Below are positions 1-8,407 of a stretch of 64,000 bases of DNA, in pieces. How positions within the stretch are numbered: the first letter of the stretch is position 1; each line of letters opens with the position of its first letter. This stretch comes from Pseudomonas mucidolens (lineage in GTDB: Bacteria; Pseudomonadota; Gammaproteobacteria; Pseudomonadales; Pseudomonadaceae). The notes under the pieces are model-generated. The model worked only from the letters and a program-made list of their open reading frames with translations. It ran no database searches and was not told the DNA's origin. Where the stretch lies: positions 5,332,001 through 5,396,000 of the forward strand of contig NZ_LT629802.1 of NCBI RefSeq assembly GCF_900106045.1, given 5' to 3'. The translations under genes were made by a program, and so were the position numbers.

Positions 1-38
1 CGAGCAAGCGCAAGTCTCGACATAAGTTACCCCGTAGC

Positions 39-356
39 AGCTGTCGAGTCCCAGCGAGCATAGGTATCTACACAACTTTGCCTCAACGCTTAAATCCAGG
101 CAGATAGGGGTGTTGTGGCGAGCGGGCTTGTCCCGCGTAGGGCTGCGAAGCAGTCCCAGTAAGCCGAATGCGGTGTATCAGATACTTCATAGCAGCTGGG
201 TTTGGGGCAGCTTCGCAGCCCTACGCGGGACAAGCCCGCTCGCCACAGGGACATTTGTCAGTTTCTGAAAGTTGTGTAGATACCTATGCCCAGCGAGGCT
301 GCGTCTGCGGTGTGCCAGAGGCACCGCTAACGCAGCCTCGCTGGGGCTCGACAGCT
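39..356. repeat. REPIN of the GCTGTCGAG type, split by an insertion
   Basis: Two inverted REP arms lie at 39-58 plus 298-303 (left, interrupted) and 331-356 (right). If the inserted element at 59-288 and one copy of the 9-bp duplication are removed, the left arm is restored and pairs with the right arm. The same type of REPIN is intact at 38047-38144. The right arm runs into the hydrolase gene: its end supplies the TAG stop codon (355-357, minus strand). The 1-354 stretch holds no gene; it is repeat DNA throughout. Confidence 0.85.
59..288. mobile_element. 230-bp non-autonomous TIR element carrying a REPIN (copy 1)
   Basis: The ends are perfect 21-bp inverted repeats (CATAGGTATCTAC... at 59-79 and its complement at 268-288). 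The element is flanked by an exact 9-bp direct duplication, CCCAGCGAG, at 50-58 and 289-297. Between the ends lie unique spacers and an inverted REP pair of the GTGGCGAGCGGGCTTG type (about 116-246). There is no credible coding sequence, so any movement needs a transposase from elsewhere. A second copy in opposite orientation is at 21691-21921 with the same internal order, so the inner REPIN was already part of the element when it moved. I do not recognise the transposase family from the ends. Confidence 0.85.
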
Positions 357-1371
357 ACGGCGGTGTTGTTGCGTGCTGGTTGTGGCGTGCCAGCAGCCAT
401 TGCGGGATCCGCCGCTCCAGGTAGTAACCGGGCTGGCGCAGCGTGCCATCGACAAATCCCACATGCCCACCCTTGGCCGTCAGTTCGAACTCGGTGCATG
501 CCGACAGCTCGCTGGCGTCCGGCAAACTGTGTGCAAACACGAACGGATCATCGGCGGCGTGGATAATCAGGCTAGGCGTGCGGATATCGCCCAGGAAGTA
601 ACGGCTGGACGCCCGGCGATAGTAGTCCTCGGCACTCAGGTAACCATGCAGCGGCGCGGTGACCCGGCCATCGAAGTCCCAGAACGTGCGCATTTTTTCC
701 AGTGAACCCAGCGACTCTAGAGTTTTCAGCCCGTCCGCGCGGCCATCCTGCAGGAATTGGCGTTGTTTGACGCGGATGTAGGCGAGCATTTCGCGCATGA
801 AGTGCTTCTGATAAACCCGCGAAAAGCCCAGGCCGATACGGTCGGCGCATTGGTCCAGGCGAAACGGCACCGACACCGCCGCCGCCGCTTGTAACCCGCA
901 GGCATCGCCGGTTTCCCCCAAATGCTTGAGCAGTACGTTGCCCCCCAGCGAATAGCCCACCGCATACAGAGGCGCCAACGGCCGTTTGGCGCGCAGGTGG
1001 GCAATGGCCTGCGCCAGGTCTTCGCTAGCACCAGAGTGATAGCTGCGTGCCAACAGATTCGGTTCACCCGAACAGCCACGCCAGTTCAGTGCCACGCTGG
1101 CCCAGCCTTGCGCCGCGAGGGCTTTTTGCAGGCCGGCGACATAAGGTGAATTAGAAGAGCCGGTCAGCCCGTGCAGCACCAGCACCAACGGGGTCTGCGC
1201 GTCATGCGAGCCGTGCCAGTCCAGATCGAGAAAGTCGCCGTCATCCAGCCACAGTCGCTCGCGCAGGCGTTCGATGTGAGTAGTCTTGCGCCACAGCGGT
1301 CCCCACAGCGTTTGCAGATGCGGGTTGCCGAGGCCGAAGGCCGGGGTGAAACGGTCGGAAGAAGGCGTCAT
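355..1371 (-). CDS. YheT-type alpha/beta hydrolase
   Basis: The 338-residue protein is a cytoplasmic alpha/beta-hydrolase of the YheT family, whose physiological substrate is not established. The nucleophile elbow G-Y-S-L-G-G places the catalytic serine near residue 141. An oxyanion-type HGLTGSS stretch sits at 68-74, a probable acid in HAADDPF near 274 and the catalytic histidine in KGGHVGF near 302. The family signature near the N-terminus (NPHLQTLW) is present, which supports the start. The gene begins six bases after rsmD ends, so they are probably co-transcribed. The stop codon is contributed by a REP arm, so the last residues may have been altered by repeat insertion. Confidence 0.88.
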   Translation of the reverse strand: MTPSSDRFTPAFGLGNPHLQTLWGPLWRKTTHIERLRERLWLDDGDFLDLDWHGSHDAQTPLVLVLHGLTGSSNSPYVAGLQKALAAQGWASVALNWRGCSGEPNLLARSYHSGASEDLAQAIAHLRAKRPLAPLYAVGYSLGGNVLLKHLGETGDACGLQAAAAVSVPFRLDQCADRIGLGFSRVYQKHFMREMLAYIRVKQRQFLQDGRADGLKTLESLGSLEKMRTFWDFDGRVTAPLHGYLSAEDYYRRASSRYFLGDIRTPSLIIHAADDPFVFAHSLPDASELSACTEFELTAKGGHVGFVDGTLRQPGYYLERRIPQWLLARHNQHATTPP

Positions 1372-1377
1372 AAACGC

Positions 1378-1983
1378 CTACAACGTACGTTGCCACAACG
1401 CGTAATACACGCGCCCGGATTTCTGTTCCCGGTGCAGGCGCCAGCTTGCGGGCAGGCCCAGCGCCGACGGCGCGGTTTCGCTCTCGGTGTAGATCCACGC
1501 GTCATCGGCCAGCCACTGACGTTCCTCGAGCAGGGCGCAAACGCTCGGCAACAGGTTCTGATTGAACGGCGGGTCGAGGAACACCACGTCGAATGCGCTG
1601 GCCGGTTGGGTTTCCAGATAGCGCAAAGCGTCAGCGGTCTGTACCTGGCCGGTGGTGCAACGCAGCGTGCCCAAGTGTTCACGCAAGCTGGACACCGCGA
1701 CATTGCTGGCATCCAGCGCCTGGCCCAAGGCCGCGCCACGGGACAGGGCCTCGAGGAACAGCGCGCCGCTGCCGGCGAACGGATCGAGCACCTTGGCCCC
1801 GGCAATGTACGGTGCGAGCCAGTTGAACAAGGTCTCGCGGACCCGGTCCGGCGTCGGACGCAGGCCCACGACGTCCGGGAAGCTCAGCTTGCGGCTGCGC
1901 CATTCGCCGCCAATGATGCGCAGTTGACCCACGCCATTGTGCACGTTGTGGACAGGTTTTTTGGGACGCGATGGACTAGCCAT
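1378..1983 (-). CDS. rsmD: 16S rRNA (guanine-966-N2) methyltransferase RsmD
   Basis: This 201-residue SAM-dependent enzyme methylates N2 of G966 in 16S rRNA of the assembled 30S subunit. The SAM-binding motif DPFAGSG is at 67-73 and the catalytic N-methyltransferase motif DPPF at 137-140. The early block GGEWRSRKL is typical of RsmD. The start codon overlaps the stop of the upstream M16 peptidase gene by one base (TAATG), which indicates translational coupling. Length is normal for the family. Confidence 0.95.
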   Translation of the reverse strand: MASPSRPKKPVHNVHNGVGQLRIIGGEWRSRKLSFPDVVGLRPTPDRVRETLFNWLAPYIAGAKVLDPFAGSGALFLEALSRGAALGQALDASNVAVSSLREHLGTLRCTTGQVQTADALRYLETQPASAFDVVFLDPPFNQNLLPSVCALLEERQWLADDAWIYTESETAPSALGLPASWRLHREQKSGRVYYALWQRTL

Positions 1984-3473
1984 TAATGCTCCGGAACCCC
2001 GAGCGGCTGCTCGGCAGGTTTATCAGTGGGTGGCGGTAGTGGCTTTTGCGCGGTGGTCGGACCGGCGGTCACGATCACCATTTTATTGCTGCTCAGATGT
2101 TTGTTCAGCGCTGCTTTGACTTGCTCCACCGTCAGCGCCTGGGACTGCTTCATGAAGTCTTCCAGGTAGTTGAGCGGCAGGTCATAGAAACCCATGGCGC
2201 CCAGTTGCCCGACGATATCGGCGTTGCTGGCCGTGGACAGCGGGAAGCTGCCGGCGAGTTCACGCTTGGCATCGTCCAGCTCTTTCTGGGTCGGGCCGGT
2301 CTTGAGGTAGTCGGCCAGCACTTGCTCCACCAGACGCAAGGTGCCGCCGCTCATTTCGGCGCGGGTCTGCAGATTGATCATGAACGGACCACGCACCTGC
2401 ATCGGCGAGAAACCGGAGTAGACGCCGTAGGTCAGGCCGCGCTTTTCGCGGACTTCGCTCATCAAGCGGGTACCGAACCCGCCGCCGCCGAGGATCTGGT
2501 TGCCCAGCGACAGGGCCGCGTAGTCCGGGTCGGCGCGGTCGATGCCCAGTTGTGCGAACAGCAGATGTGTCTGCTTGGACGGAAACTCGATATGGCCGAT
2601 GCTGGACGCAGGCTCGACCGGCTGGGCGATCTTCGCCAGCGCCGGGCCCTTGGGCAGCGAAGCGGACACCTTGGCGGCCATGGCCTCGGCATCGGCACGG
2701 GACAAGTCACCCACCAGGGCAATCACGGCGTTGCCGGCGGCATACGCCTTGGCGTGGAATGCCTTCAGTTGTGCAAGCGTAATGGCCGGTACGCTCTCGG
2801 GCGTGCCTTCGCTCGGATGAGCGTAAGGATGATCGCCATACAGTCGCTTGAACAGTTCGATACTCGCCAGTTTGCCGGGGTTCTGTTTCTGGTACTCGAA
2901 GCCGGCCAGCAGCTGGTTCTTGATCCGCGCCAGGGAATCGGCGGGGAAAGTTGGCTGGCCGATCACCTGATCAAACAGCGCCAGCGCAGCGTCGCGCTTG
3001 TCGACAGCGCTGAGGCTGCGCAGTGAAACCAAGGCCATGTCGCGATAGGCGCCATTGCCGAAATCGGCGCCGAGGCCTTCGAAACCGGCAGCAATCTGCC
3101 CGACATCCTTGCCCGGCACGCCCTCGTTGAGCATCGCATTGGTCAGCAGCGCCAGGCCTGGCGTGTCGCCGTCCTGGCTGCTGCCGGCGGCGAACAGGAT
3201 GCGCATGTCGAACATCGGCAATTCGTGGGCTTCGACGAACAGCACCTTGACGCCCTCGGCGGTGTTCCAGGTTTGTACGTTGAGCGTGCGGTTGGTCGGG
3301 TTGTTGCCGTCCAGCTCCGCCAGGGACTGCAGGGTATTGGCAGACTTGGCCTGATCCAGGGCCTGACTGGCGACGGAAGCGTCCGGCCGACCGATATACA
3401 CCGCGACTGCGGCAACCAGCGTGACAACGGTCAGGCCGGGAAGCACCAGGCGGTTACGTTTGCGATCACTCAT
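1983..3473 (-). CDS. M16B peptidase-like protein, non-catalytic partner
   Basis: The 496-residue protein has the two-half M16 (insulinase) fold but no HxxEH zinc site; the region that should hold it reads LALLTNAML. It has an N-terminal membrane anchor or signal (hydrophobic residues about 10-28). In known M16B heterodimers one subunit carries zinc and the other supplies the arginine/tyrosine part of the site; the directly upstream gene encodes the zinc subunit, so a heterodimer is inferred. I chose the start at 3473 because a GAGGAG ribosome site lies just upstream and it overlaps the preceding stop (ATGAGTGA); an earlier ATG at 3497 lacks this support. It is probably in the periplasm or on the inner membrane. 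Confidence 0.88.
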   Translation of the reverse strand: MSDRKRNRLVLPGLTVVTLVAAVAVYIGRPDASVASQALDQAKSANTLQSLAELDGNNPTNRTLNVQTWNTAEGVKVLFVEAHELPMFDMRILFAAGSSQDGDTPGLALLTNAMLNEGVPGKDVGQIAAGFEGLGADFGNGAYRDMALVSLRSLSAVDKRDAALALFDQVIGQPTFPADSLARIKNQLLAGFEYQKQNPGKLASIELFKRLYGDHPYAHPSEGTPESVPAITLAQLKAFHAKAYAAGNAVIALVGDLSRADAEAMAAKVSASLPKGPALAKIAQPVEPASSIGHIEFPSKQTHLLFAQLGIDRADPDYAALSLGNQILGGGGFGTRLMSEVREKRGLTYGVYSGFSPMQVRGPFMINLQTRAEMSGGTLRLVEQVLADYLKTGPTQKELDDAKRELAGSFPLSTASNADIVGQLGAMGFYDLPLNYLEDFMKQSQALTVEQVKAALNKHLSSNKMVIVTAGPTTAQKPLPPPTDKPAEQPLGVPEH

Positions 3474-4821
3474 GAGCGGTCTCCTCGGGCAGGACATGGG
3501 CGACGCTGAGACGTTCGCGGGTGAAATAGGTACGCGCGGCTTTCTGGATATCCTCCGGGGTCACGCTCTGCAGCTCGGCGAGTTCGGTGTCCATGAGTTT
3601 CCAGGACAGGCCGACAGTCTCCAGCGAGCCAATCGCCGTGGCCTGACTGGTAATGGAGTCGCGCTCGTAGACCACGCCAGCGATTACCTGGGCGCGGATG
3701 CGTTCCAGTTCCTCGGCCGTCGGCGGCTTGTTCTTGAGTTCGTCCAGCAGGCGCCACAGCCCGGCTTCGGCCTGGGCGACGGTCTTGTGCTTCTGCTGGT
3801 TGGGCGTGGCGCTCAGGGTAAACAGGCTGTCGCCACGGGTGTAGGCGTCATAATTGGTCGAGGCGCCAGACACCAGTTCTTCACCGCGCTCCAGCTGGGT
3901 CGGGATGCGTGCGCTGTAGCCGCCGTCCAGCAATGCCGAGATCAGGCGCAAGGCGTTGACCGAGCGTTTGTCTTCGGTGGTGGCCAGGCTTGGCACGTTG
4001 AAACCCAGCAGCACGCTGGGCAGCTGGGTTTGCACATGCAGGGTCAACAAGCGCTCGCCCGGCTCGGCCAGTTCCAGTGGTTTTTTCGCTGGCGGCACGT
4101 CGCGCTTGGGGATCGGACCGAAATAGCGTTGGGCAAGGGTCTTGACCTCGTCCGGCGTCACATCGCCGACCACCACCAGCGTGGCATTGTTCGGCGCATA
4201 CCAGGATTGGTACCAGTGACGCAGCTCTTCGATTTTCATGCGTTCCAGGTCCGCCATCCAGCCAATGGTCGGCGTGTGGTAGCCGCTGGCCGGGTAGGCC
4301 ATGGCCTTGAAGCGCTCGAAGGCCTTGGACATCGGGTTATCGTCGGTGCGCAGGCGGCGCTCTTCCTTGATCACCTCGATCTCACGGCTGAACTCGTCGG
4401 CCGGCAAGCGCAGGGTGGCCATGCGGTCGGCTTCCAGTTCCAGCGCAACGCCAAGGCGGTCGCGGGCCAGGACCTGGTAATACGCCGTGTAGTCATCACT
4501 GGTGAAGGCGTTCTCTTCGGCGCCGAGGTCACGCAGGATCAGCGAAGCTTCGCCGGGACCGGTCTTGGAGCTGCCTTTGAACATCATGTGTTCCAAGGCG
4601 TGGGACAAACCGGTCTGGCCGGGTGTTTCGTAGCTGGAGCCGACCTTGTACCAGACCTGCGAAACCACCACCGGTGCGCGGTGGTCTTCGCGCACGACGA
4701 CCTTGAGGCCGTTGTCCAGGGTGAATTCGTGGGTGGGTTGTGGATCAGCGGCCAAGGCTGAAAGGGGCAGACAAACTGTGCAGAGCAGCAGGCCAGCGGC
4801 GCGGCGGGCTAGAGCATTCAT
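3466..4821 (-). CDS. M16B zinc metallopeptidase, catalytic subunit
   Basis: The 451-residue M16 peptidase has an intact inverted zinc motif HALEH at residues 74-78 and the downstream acidic stretch around EVIKEERR that supplies the third ligand. A signal peptide is clear (hydrophobic core then LSALA-A at about 25), so it acts in the periplasm. The gene overlaps the start of the non-catalytic M16 gene by 8 bases, so both proteins are probably made in equal amounts. The pair is divergent from ftsY. The substrate is unknown; degradation of peptides or misfolded periplasmic protein is a family-based guess. Confidence 0.92.
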   Translation of the reverse strand: MNALARRAAGLLLCTVCLPLSALAADPQPTHEFTLDNGLKVVVREDHRAPVVVSQVWYKVGSSYETPGQTGLSHALEHMMFKGSSKTGPGEASLILRDLGAEENAFTSDDYTAYYQVLARDRLGVALELEADRMATLRLPADEFSREIEVIKEERRLRTDDNPMSKAFERFKAMAYPASGYHTPTIGWMADLERMKIEELRHWYQSWYAPNNATLVVVGDVTPDEVKTLAQRYFGPIPKRDVPPAKKPLELAEPGERLLTLHVQTQLPSVLLGFNVPSLATTEDKRSVNALRLISALLDGGYSARIPTQLERGEELVSGASTNYDAYTRGDSLFTLSATPNQQKHKTVAQAEAGLWRLLDELKNKPPTAEELERIRAQVIAGVVYERDSITSQATAIGSLETVGLSWKLMDTELAELQSVTPEDIQKAARTYFTRERLSVAHVLPEETAHE

Positions 4822-4889
4822 TCGTTTTTAAACCTGTTGAGCTGCCCGCGTGGTCTTAGCGTCGGCGGGCGAGGAGGTGCTAGGATACT

Positions 4890-4936
4890 GATCCGAATTA
4901 ACCGCGGCCACTGCGGCTGTCAGGTCAATTCGGATC
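4890..4936. repeat. Inverted repeat in the M16-ftsY intergenic region
   Basis: The arms at 4890-4903 and 4923-4936 (GATCCGAATTAACC and its near-complement) match at 13 of 14 positions, with a 19-base loop that itself contains CCGC/GCGG. It lies about 70 bp upstream of the M16 gene and about 230 bp upstream of ftsY. It could be an operator or an RNA hairpin; there is no T-tract after either arm, so it is not an obvious terminator. The rest of 4822-5162 shows only AT-rich promoter-like DNA and one short reading frame (5067-5153). Confidence 0.45.
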
Positions 4937-5066
4937 GAGTTGCAGGAATTGTGAGATTAGCGCTGGGTTTCCCCGAACATCTTTCATTTTTCGCCGATTT
5001 TATCGCTTCAATCCTACTTTGAATCGATTTGTTGAGGTTGGATTAACGCCTCACACAAGGTTGCGT

Positions 5067-5153
5067 ATGAACAAGCTGGCTAAAAAACAGTCTGTTGCGC
5101 ATCGAATATTATTTACCGAGGCGCCACCTGGGCGCGTCGCTACCTTGAGATAG
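5067..5153 (+). CDS. Possible 28-codon leader peptide upstream of ftsY
   Basis: A short frame begins ATG at 5067, has AAGG six bases upstream, and ends with TAG at 5151, ten bases before the ftsY start. The peptide is basic at its N-terminus (MNKLAKKQS). Its position suggests a leader or coupling peptide, but length and composition alone cannot show that it is translated. I see no attenuator hairpin directly linked to it. It could equally be untranslated leader. Confidence 0.25.
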   Translation: MNKLAKKQSVAHRILFTEAPPGRVATLR

Positions 5154-5162
5154 CCGTCCTCC

Positions 5163-6590
5163 ATGTTTGGTTCCAACGACGACAAAAAGACCCCAGCTGC
5201 GGCTGGCGAGAAAAAAGGCCTGTTCGGATGGCTGCGCAAAAAGCCGCAGGAAACCGTCGTCGAACAGCCACCTATCCAACCTGAATCGATTCCTCAATCG
5301 ACCGTCGCGCCGGAGCCGGTGGTCGAGGTGCCGGAGCCGGTGGTGCTGCCCATCGCTGAACCGGTGCGGCAACCGGTGGTTGAGGCCGAACCTGCTCCAG
5401 AGCCAGAACATCAGCCTTGGCCGCCCTTGCCGGTCGCCGAGGAGCCCGTGGCGTTGGTTGAAGATGTGCGGGCCGAACACGTGGCGCCGCCGATTCCGGC
5501 CATTGTCGAGCCCGTACCCGTAGCGCTTGAGTCGCCGCCCGCCGTCGAAGAGCCCGCGCCCGTGGCCGTCGAGCCTCTTCCTGTGGTGGCCGCCGCGCCG
5601 GCTGTTATCGAACCGACAGCGGACCCGGAGCCTGTCGCGGTCGCGACTGAAACCGGCAAAACCGGCTTTTTCGCCCGCCTGAAGCAAGGCTTGAGCAAAA
5701 CCAGCGCGAGCATTGGCGAAGGCATGGCCAGCCTGTTCCTGGGCAAGAAAATCATTGATGACGAGCTGCTGGAAGACATCGAAACCCGTCTGCTGACTGC
5801 TGACGTAGGCGTCGAAGCCACGGGGGTGATCATCCAGAGCCTGACCCAAAAGGTCGCCCGCAAGCAACTGACCGACGCCGACGCGCTCTACACGTCGTTG
5901 CAGGCCGAGTTGGCCGCGATGCTCAAGCCGGTGGAAGCGCCGCTGGTCATCAATGCGCAGAACAAGCCTTTCGTGATTCTGGTGGTGGGCGTGAATGGCG
6001 CTGGCAAGACCACGACCATTGGCAAGTTGGCGAAGAAGCTGCAGTTGGAAGGCAAGAAAGTCATGCTCGCCGCTGGCGACACTTTCCGGGCCGCGGCGGT
6101 CGAGCAGTTGCAGGTCTGGGGCGAGCGCAACAAGATCCCGGTGATTGCCCAGCACACGGGCGCCGACTCGGCGTCGGTGATTTTTGATGCGGTGCAGGCT
6201 GCCAAGGCTCGTAACATCGATGTGTTGATCGCCGACACCGCCGGTCGCCTGCACACCAAAGACAATCTGATGGAAGAGTTGAAGAAAGTACGCCGGGTCA
6301 TCGGCAAGCTGGACGCCGATGCGCCGCACGAAGTGCTGCTGGTGCTGGACGCCGGTACGGGTCAGAACGCTATCAGCCAGGCCAAGCAATTCAACCAGAC
6401 GGTGCAACTGACTGGCCTGGCATTGACTAAGCTCGATGGCACGGCCAAGGGCGGAGTGATTTTTGCCTTGGCCAAACAATTCGGGTTGCCGATTCGTTAT
6501 ATCGGTGTCGGTGAAGGCATCGACGATCTGCGCACATTTGAAGCCGAACCCTTTGTCCAGGCACTGTTTGCCGAGCGGGAGCGTTCATGA
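5163..6590 (+). CDS. ftsY: Signal recognition particle receptor FtsY
   Basis: The 475-residue SRP receptor GTPase targets inner-membrane proteins to the translocon. Residues 1-165 form a long acidic, proline-rich A domain dominated by repeated E-P-V units. The N and G domains follow, with the P-loop GVNGAGKTTT near 275, DTAGRLH near 358 and the specificity motif TKLDG near 420. The protein is soluble and membrane-associated. The stop overlaps the ftsE start as ATGA, and the order ftsY-ftsE-ftsX-rpoH is the conserved gammaproteobacterial one. The start has only a weak ribosome site, but no better one is visible. Confidence 0.97.
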   Translation: MFGSNDDKKTPAAAGEKKGLFGWLRKKPQETVVEQPPIQPESIPQSTVAPEPVVEVPEPVVLPIAEPVRQPVVEAEPAPEPEHQPWPPLPVAEEPVALVEDVRAEHVAPPIPAIVEPVPVALESPPAVEEPAPVAVEPLPVVAAAPAVIEPTADPEPVAVATETGKTGFFARLKQGLSKTSASIGEGMASLFLGKKIIDDELLEDIETRLLTADVGVEATGVIIQSLTQKVARKQLTDADALYTSLQAELAAMLKPVEAPLVINAQNKPFVILVVGVNGAGKTTTIGKLAKKLQLEGKKVMLAAGDTFRAAAVEQLQVWGERNKIPVIAQHTGADSASVIFDAVQAAKARNIDVLIADTAGRLHTKDNLMEELKKVRRVIGKLDADAPHEVLLVLDAGTGQNAISQAKQFNQTVQLTGLALTKLDGTAKGGVIFALAKQFGLPIRYIGVGEGIDDLRTFEAEPFVQALFAERERS

Positions 6591-7258
6591 TTCGTTTCGA
6601 ACAGGTGGGAAAACGCTACGCCAATGGGCACGTTGGCTTGCATGAGCTGAGTTTCAGAGTGCGGCGTGGCGAGTTCTTGTTTGTAACCGGTCACTCTGGC
6701 GCTGGTAAAAGTACCTTGTTGCGCTTGTTGCTGGCGATGGAGCGGCCGACCACCGGCAAGCTGCTGCTGGCGGGCCAGGACCTGGCTACCATCAGCAACG
6801 CGCAGATCCCGTTCCTGCGTCGCCAGATCGGTGTGGTATTCCAGAATCACCAGCTGTTGTTCGATCGCACGGTGTTCAACAACATCGCCTTGCCGTTGCA
6901 AATTCTTGGCCTGTCCAAGGCGGAAATCATCAAGCGCGTGGACTCGGCCCTGGAGCGCGTGGCGCTTTCGGACAAGACCGACTTGTACCCGGGCGATCTG
7001 TCTACCGGCCAGCAACAGCGCGTCGGCATTGCCCGCGCGATTGTCCACCGCCCGGCCTTGCTGCTGGCGGACGAACCGACCGGTAACCTCGATCCGCGCC
7101 TGGCGGCAGAAATCATGGGGGTTTTCGAAGATATCAACCGCCTGGGCACCAGCGTGCTGATAGCCAGTCACGACCTGGCGCTGATCGCACGCATGCGCCA
7201 CCGCATGCTGACCCTGCAACGCGGCCGCCTGATCGGTGACGGGGAGGCTGGGGTATGA
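6587..7258 (+). CDS. ftsE: Cell division ABC ATPase FtsE
   Basis: The 223-residue ATPase partners FtsX at the divisome, where FtsEX controls septal peptidoglycan hydrolases. Walker A is GHSGAGKST at 35-43. The signature reads LSTGQQQRVG, with T where LSGG-type sequences usually have G, and Walker B is LLLADEPTG. Length is typical. It overlaps ftsY upstream and ftsX downstream by 4 bases each (ATGA), so the three are translationally coupled. Confidence 0.97.
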   Translation: MIRFEQVGKRYANGHVGLHELSFRVRRGEFLFVTGHSGAGKSTLLRLLLAMERPTTGKLLLAGQDLATISNAQIPFLRRQIGVVFQNHQLLFDRTVFNNIALPLQILGLSKAEIIKRVDSALERVALSDKTDLYPGDLSTGQQQRVGIARAIVHRPALLLADEPTGNLDPRLAAEIMGVFEDINRLGTSVLIASHDLALIARMRHRMLTLQRGRLIGDGEAGV

Positions 7259-8277
7259 GTGCGACACGTAGCCCCAAAGTATCCGAGCGTGTGGCGCCGA
7301 AACCGGCCGATCCGCAGCCGCAGAAAAAGAAACGCGACGAAGATGACGGTCCAGACTTCAGCACTTTGCTCCACGCCTGGATCGAAAGTCATCGCGCCAG
7401 CCTGCTCGACAGCCTGCGGCGCCTGGGCAAGCAACCGATTGGCAGCTTTTTCACCTGCCTGGTGATGGCGGTGGCGCTGAGCCTGCCGATGGGGCTTTCG
7501 CTGCTGCTGAATAATGTCGAGCGCCTGGGCGGCTCCTGGCAGCGTGCGGCGCAGATTTCGCTGTACCTGCAACTGGACGCCAGTGCCAGCGAAGGCGAGG
7601 CCTTGCGCGAGCAGATCAGCAACCTGCCGGGCGTGGCGCAGGCCGAGTACATCAGCCGTGAGCAGGCGTTGGAAGAGTTCCGGCAGCAATCAGGCTTGGG
7701 CGAGGCGCTTAAAGAACTGCCGCAAAATCCGCTGCCCGGCGTGGTGCTGGTCACGCCGAATGAAGTCGACAAGCTGGCACTTGAAGCATTGAGGTTAAAA
7801 CTGGCCGAGTTGCCCAAGGTGCAACAGGCGCAACTTGACTTGGTCTGGGTCGAGCGTCTGGCGGCGATTCTCAAACTGGGCGACCGGTTTGTCTTCGGCC
7901 TGACGGTGCTGCTGGTTTCTGCATTACTTTTGGTGATAGGCAATACCATTCGTCTTCATATTGAAAACCGTCGCACTGAGATAGAAGTGATTAAACTGGT
8001 CGGCGGCACGGACAGCTATGTGCGTCGTCCTTTTCTATATATGGGCGCGTTATATGGCTTTGGAGCCGGGATTCTGTCCTGGGGCGTATTGGCGTTTGGC
8101 CTGGATTGGCTGAACGACGCGGTAGTCGGCCTGGCGGGTTTGTATGGCAGTGATTTTGCCTTGGCCGGTGTGCCGGTAGCCGATGGTCTATCGCTCTTGC
8201 TTGGCGCGGTGCTGTTGGGGTATATCGGTGCATGGATTGCGGTGGCACGGCATTTACGTGAGCTGTCGCCGAAGTAG
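7255..8277 (+). CDS. ftsX: Cell division protein FtsX
   Basis: The 340-residue integral inner-membrane subunit of FtsEX has a long charged cytoplasmic N-terminus rich in lysine (about 1-55) followed by TM1 near residues 60-85. A periplasmic loop then carries the contact with hydrolase activators, and three further membrane segments lie in the C-terminal half (about 205-225, 260-285, 305-330). The topology fits the four-segment FtsX fold. It is coupled to ftsE by an ATGA overlap, and 130 bp separate it from rpoH. Confidence 0.96.
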   Translation: MSATRSPKVSERVAPKPADPQPQKKKRDEDDGPDFSTLLHAWIESHRASLLDSLRRLGKQPIGSFFTCLVMAVALSLPMGLSLLLNNVERLGGSWQRAAQISLYLQLDASASEGEALREQISNLPGVAQAEYISREQALEEFRQQSGLGEALKELPQNPLPGVVLVTPNEVDKLALEALRLKLAELPKVQQAQLDLVWVERLAAILKLGDRFVFGLTVLLVSALLLVIGNTIRLHIENRRTEIEVIKLVGGTDSYVRRPFLYMGALYGFGAGILSWGVLAFGLDWLNDAVVGLAGLYGSDFALAGVPVADGLSLLLGAVLLGYIGAWIAVARHLRELSPK

Positions 8278-8330
8278 TTAATGTCAGATTAATGTGGTTT
8301 CGCTTGTATTGGCCGTATCTGTAATTTAGG

Positions 8331-8358
8331 GAACTTGTCCTACGGTTCCCCGGTCAAT
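8331..8358 (+). promoter_or_regulatory. Sigma-E/AlgU-type promoter upstream of rpoH
   Basis: GAACTT at 8331-8336 is followed by a 17-base spacer and TCAAT at 8354-8358, close to the AlgU/RpoE consensus (GAACTT, 16-17, TCtgA). Envelope-stress control of rpoH by sigma-E is known in E. coli and P. aeruginosa. The element lies 50 bp upstream of the rpoH start. The match is by eye. Confidence 0.6.
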
Positions 8359-8407
8359 TTTCGCAGTGCTGAACTGCACGAGTTATGTGAGTCGGAGGTT
8401 TATTCGT

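Noticed and set aside
168..566. Open frame crossing the right end of the first TIR element
   Set aside because: The same start (MRCIRYFIAAG) occurs in both element copies because it is repeat sequence; the frames diverge after the element end and show no family.
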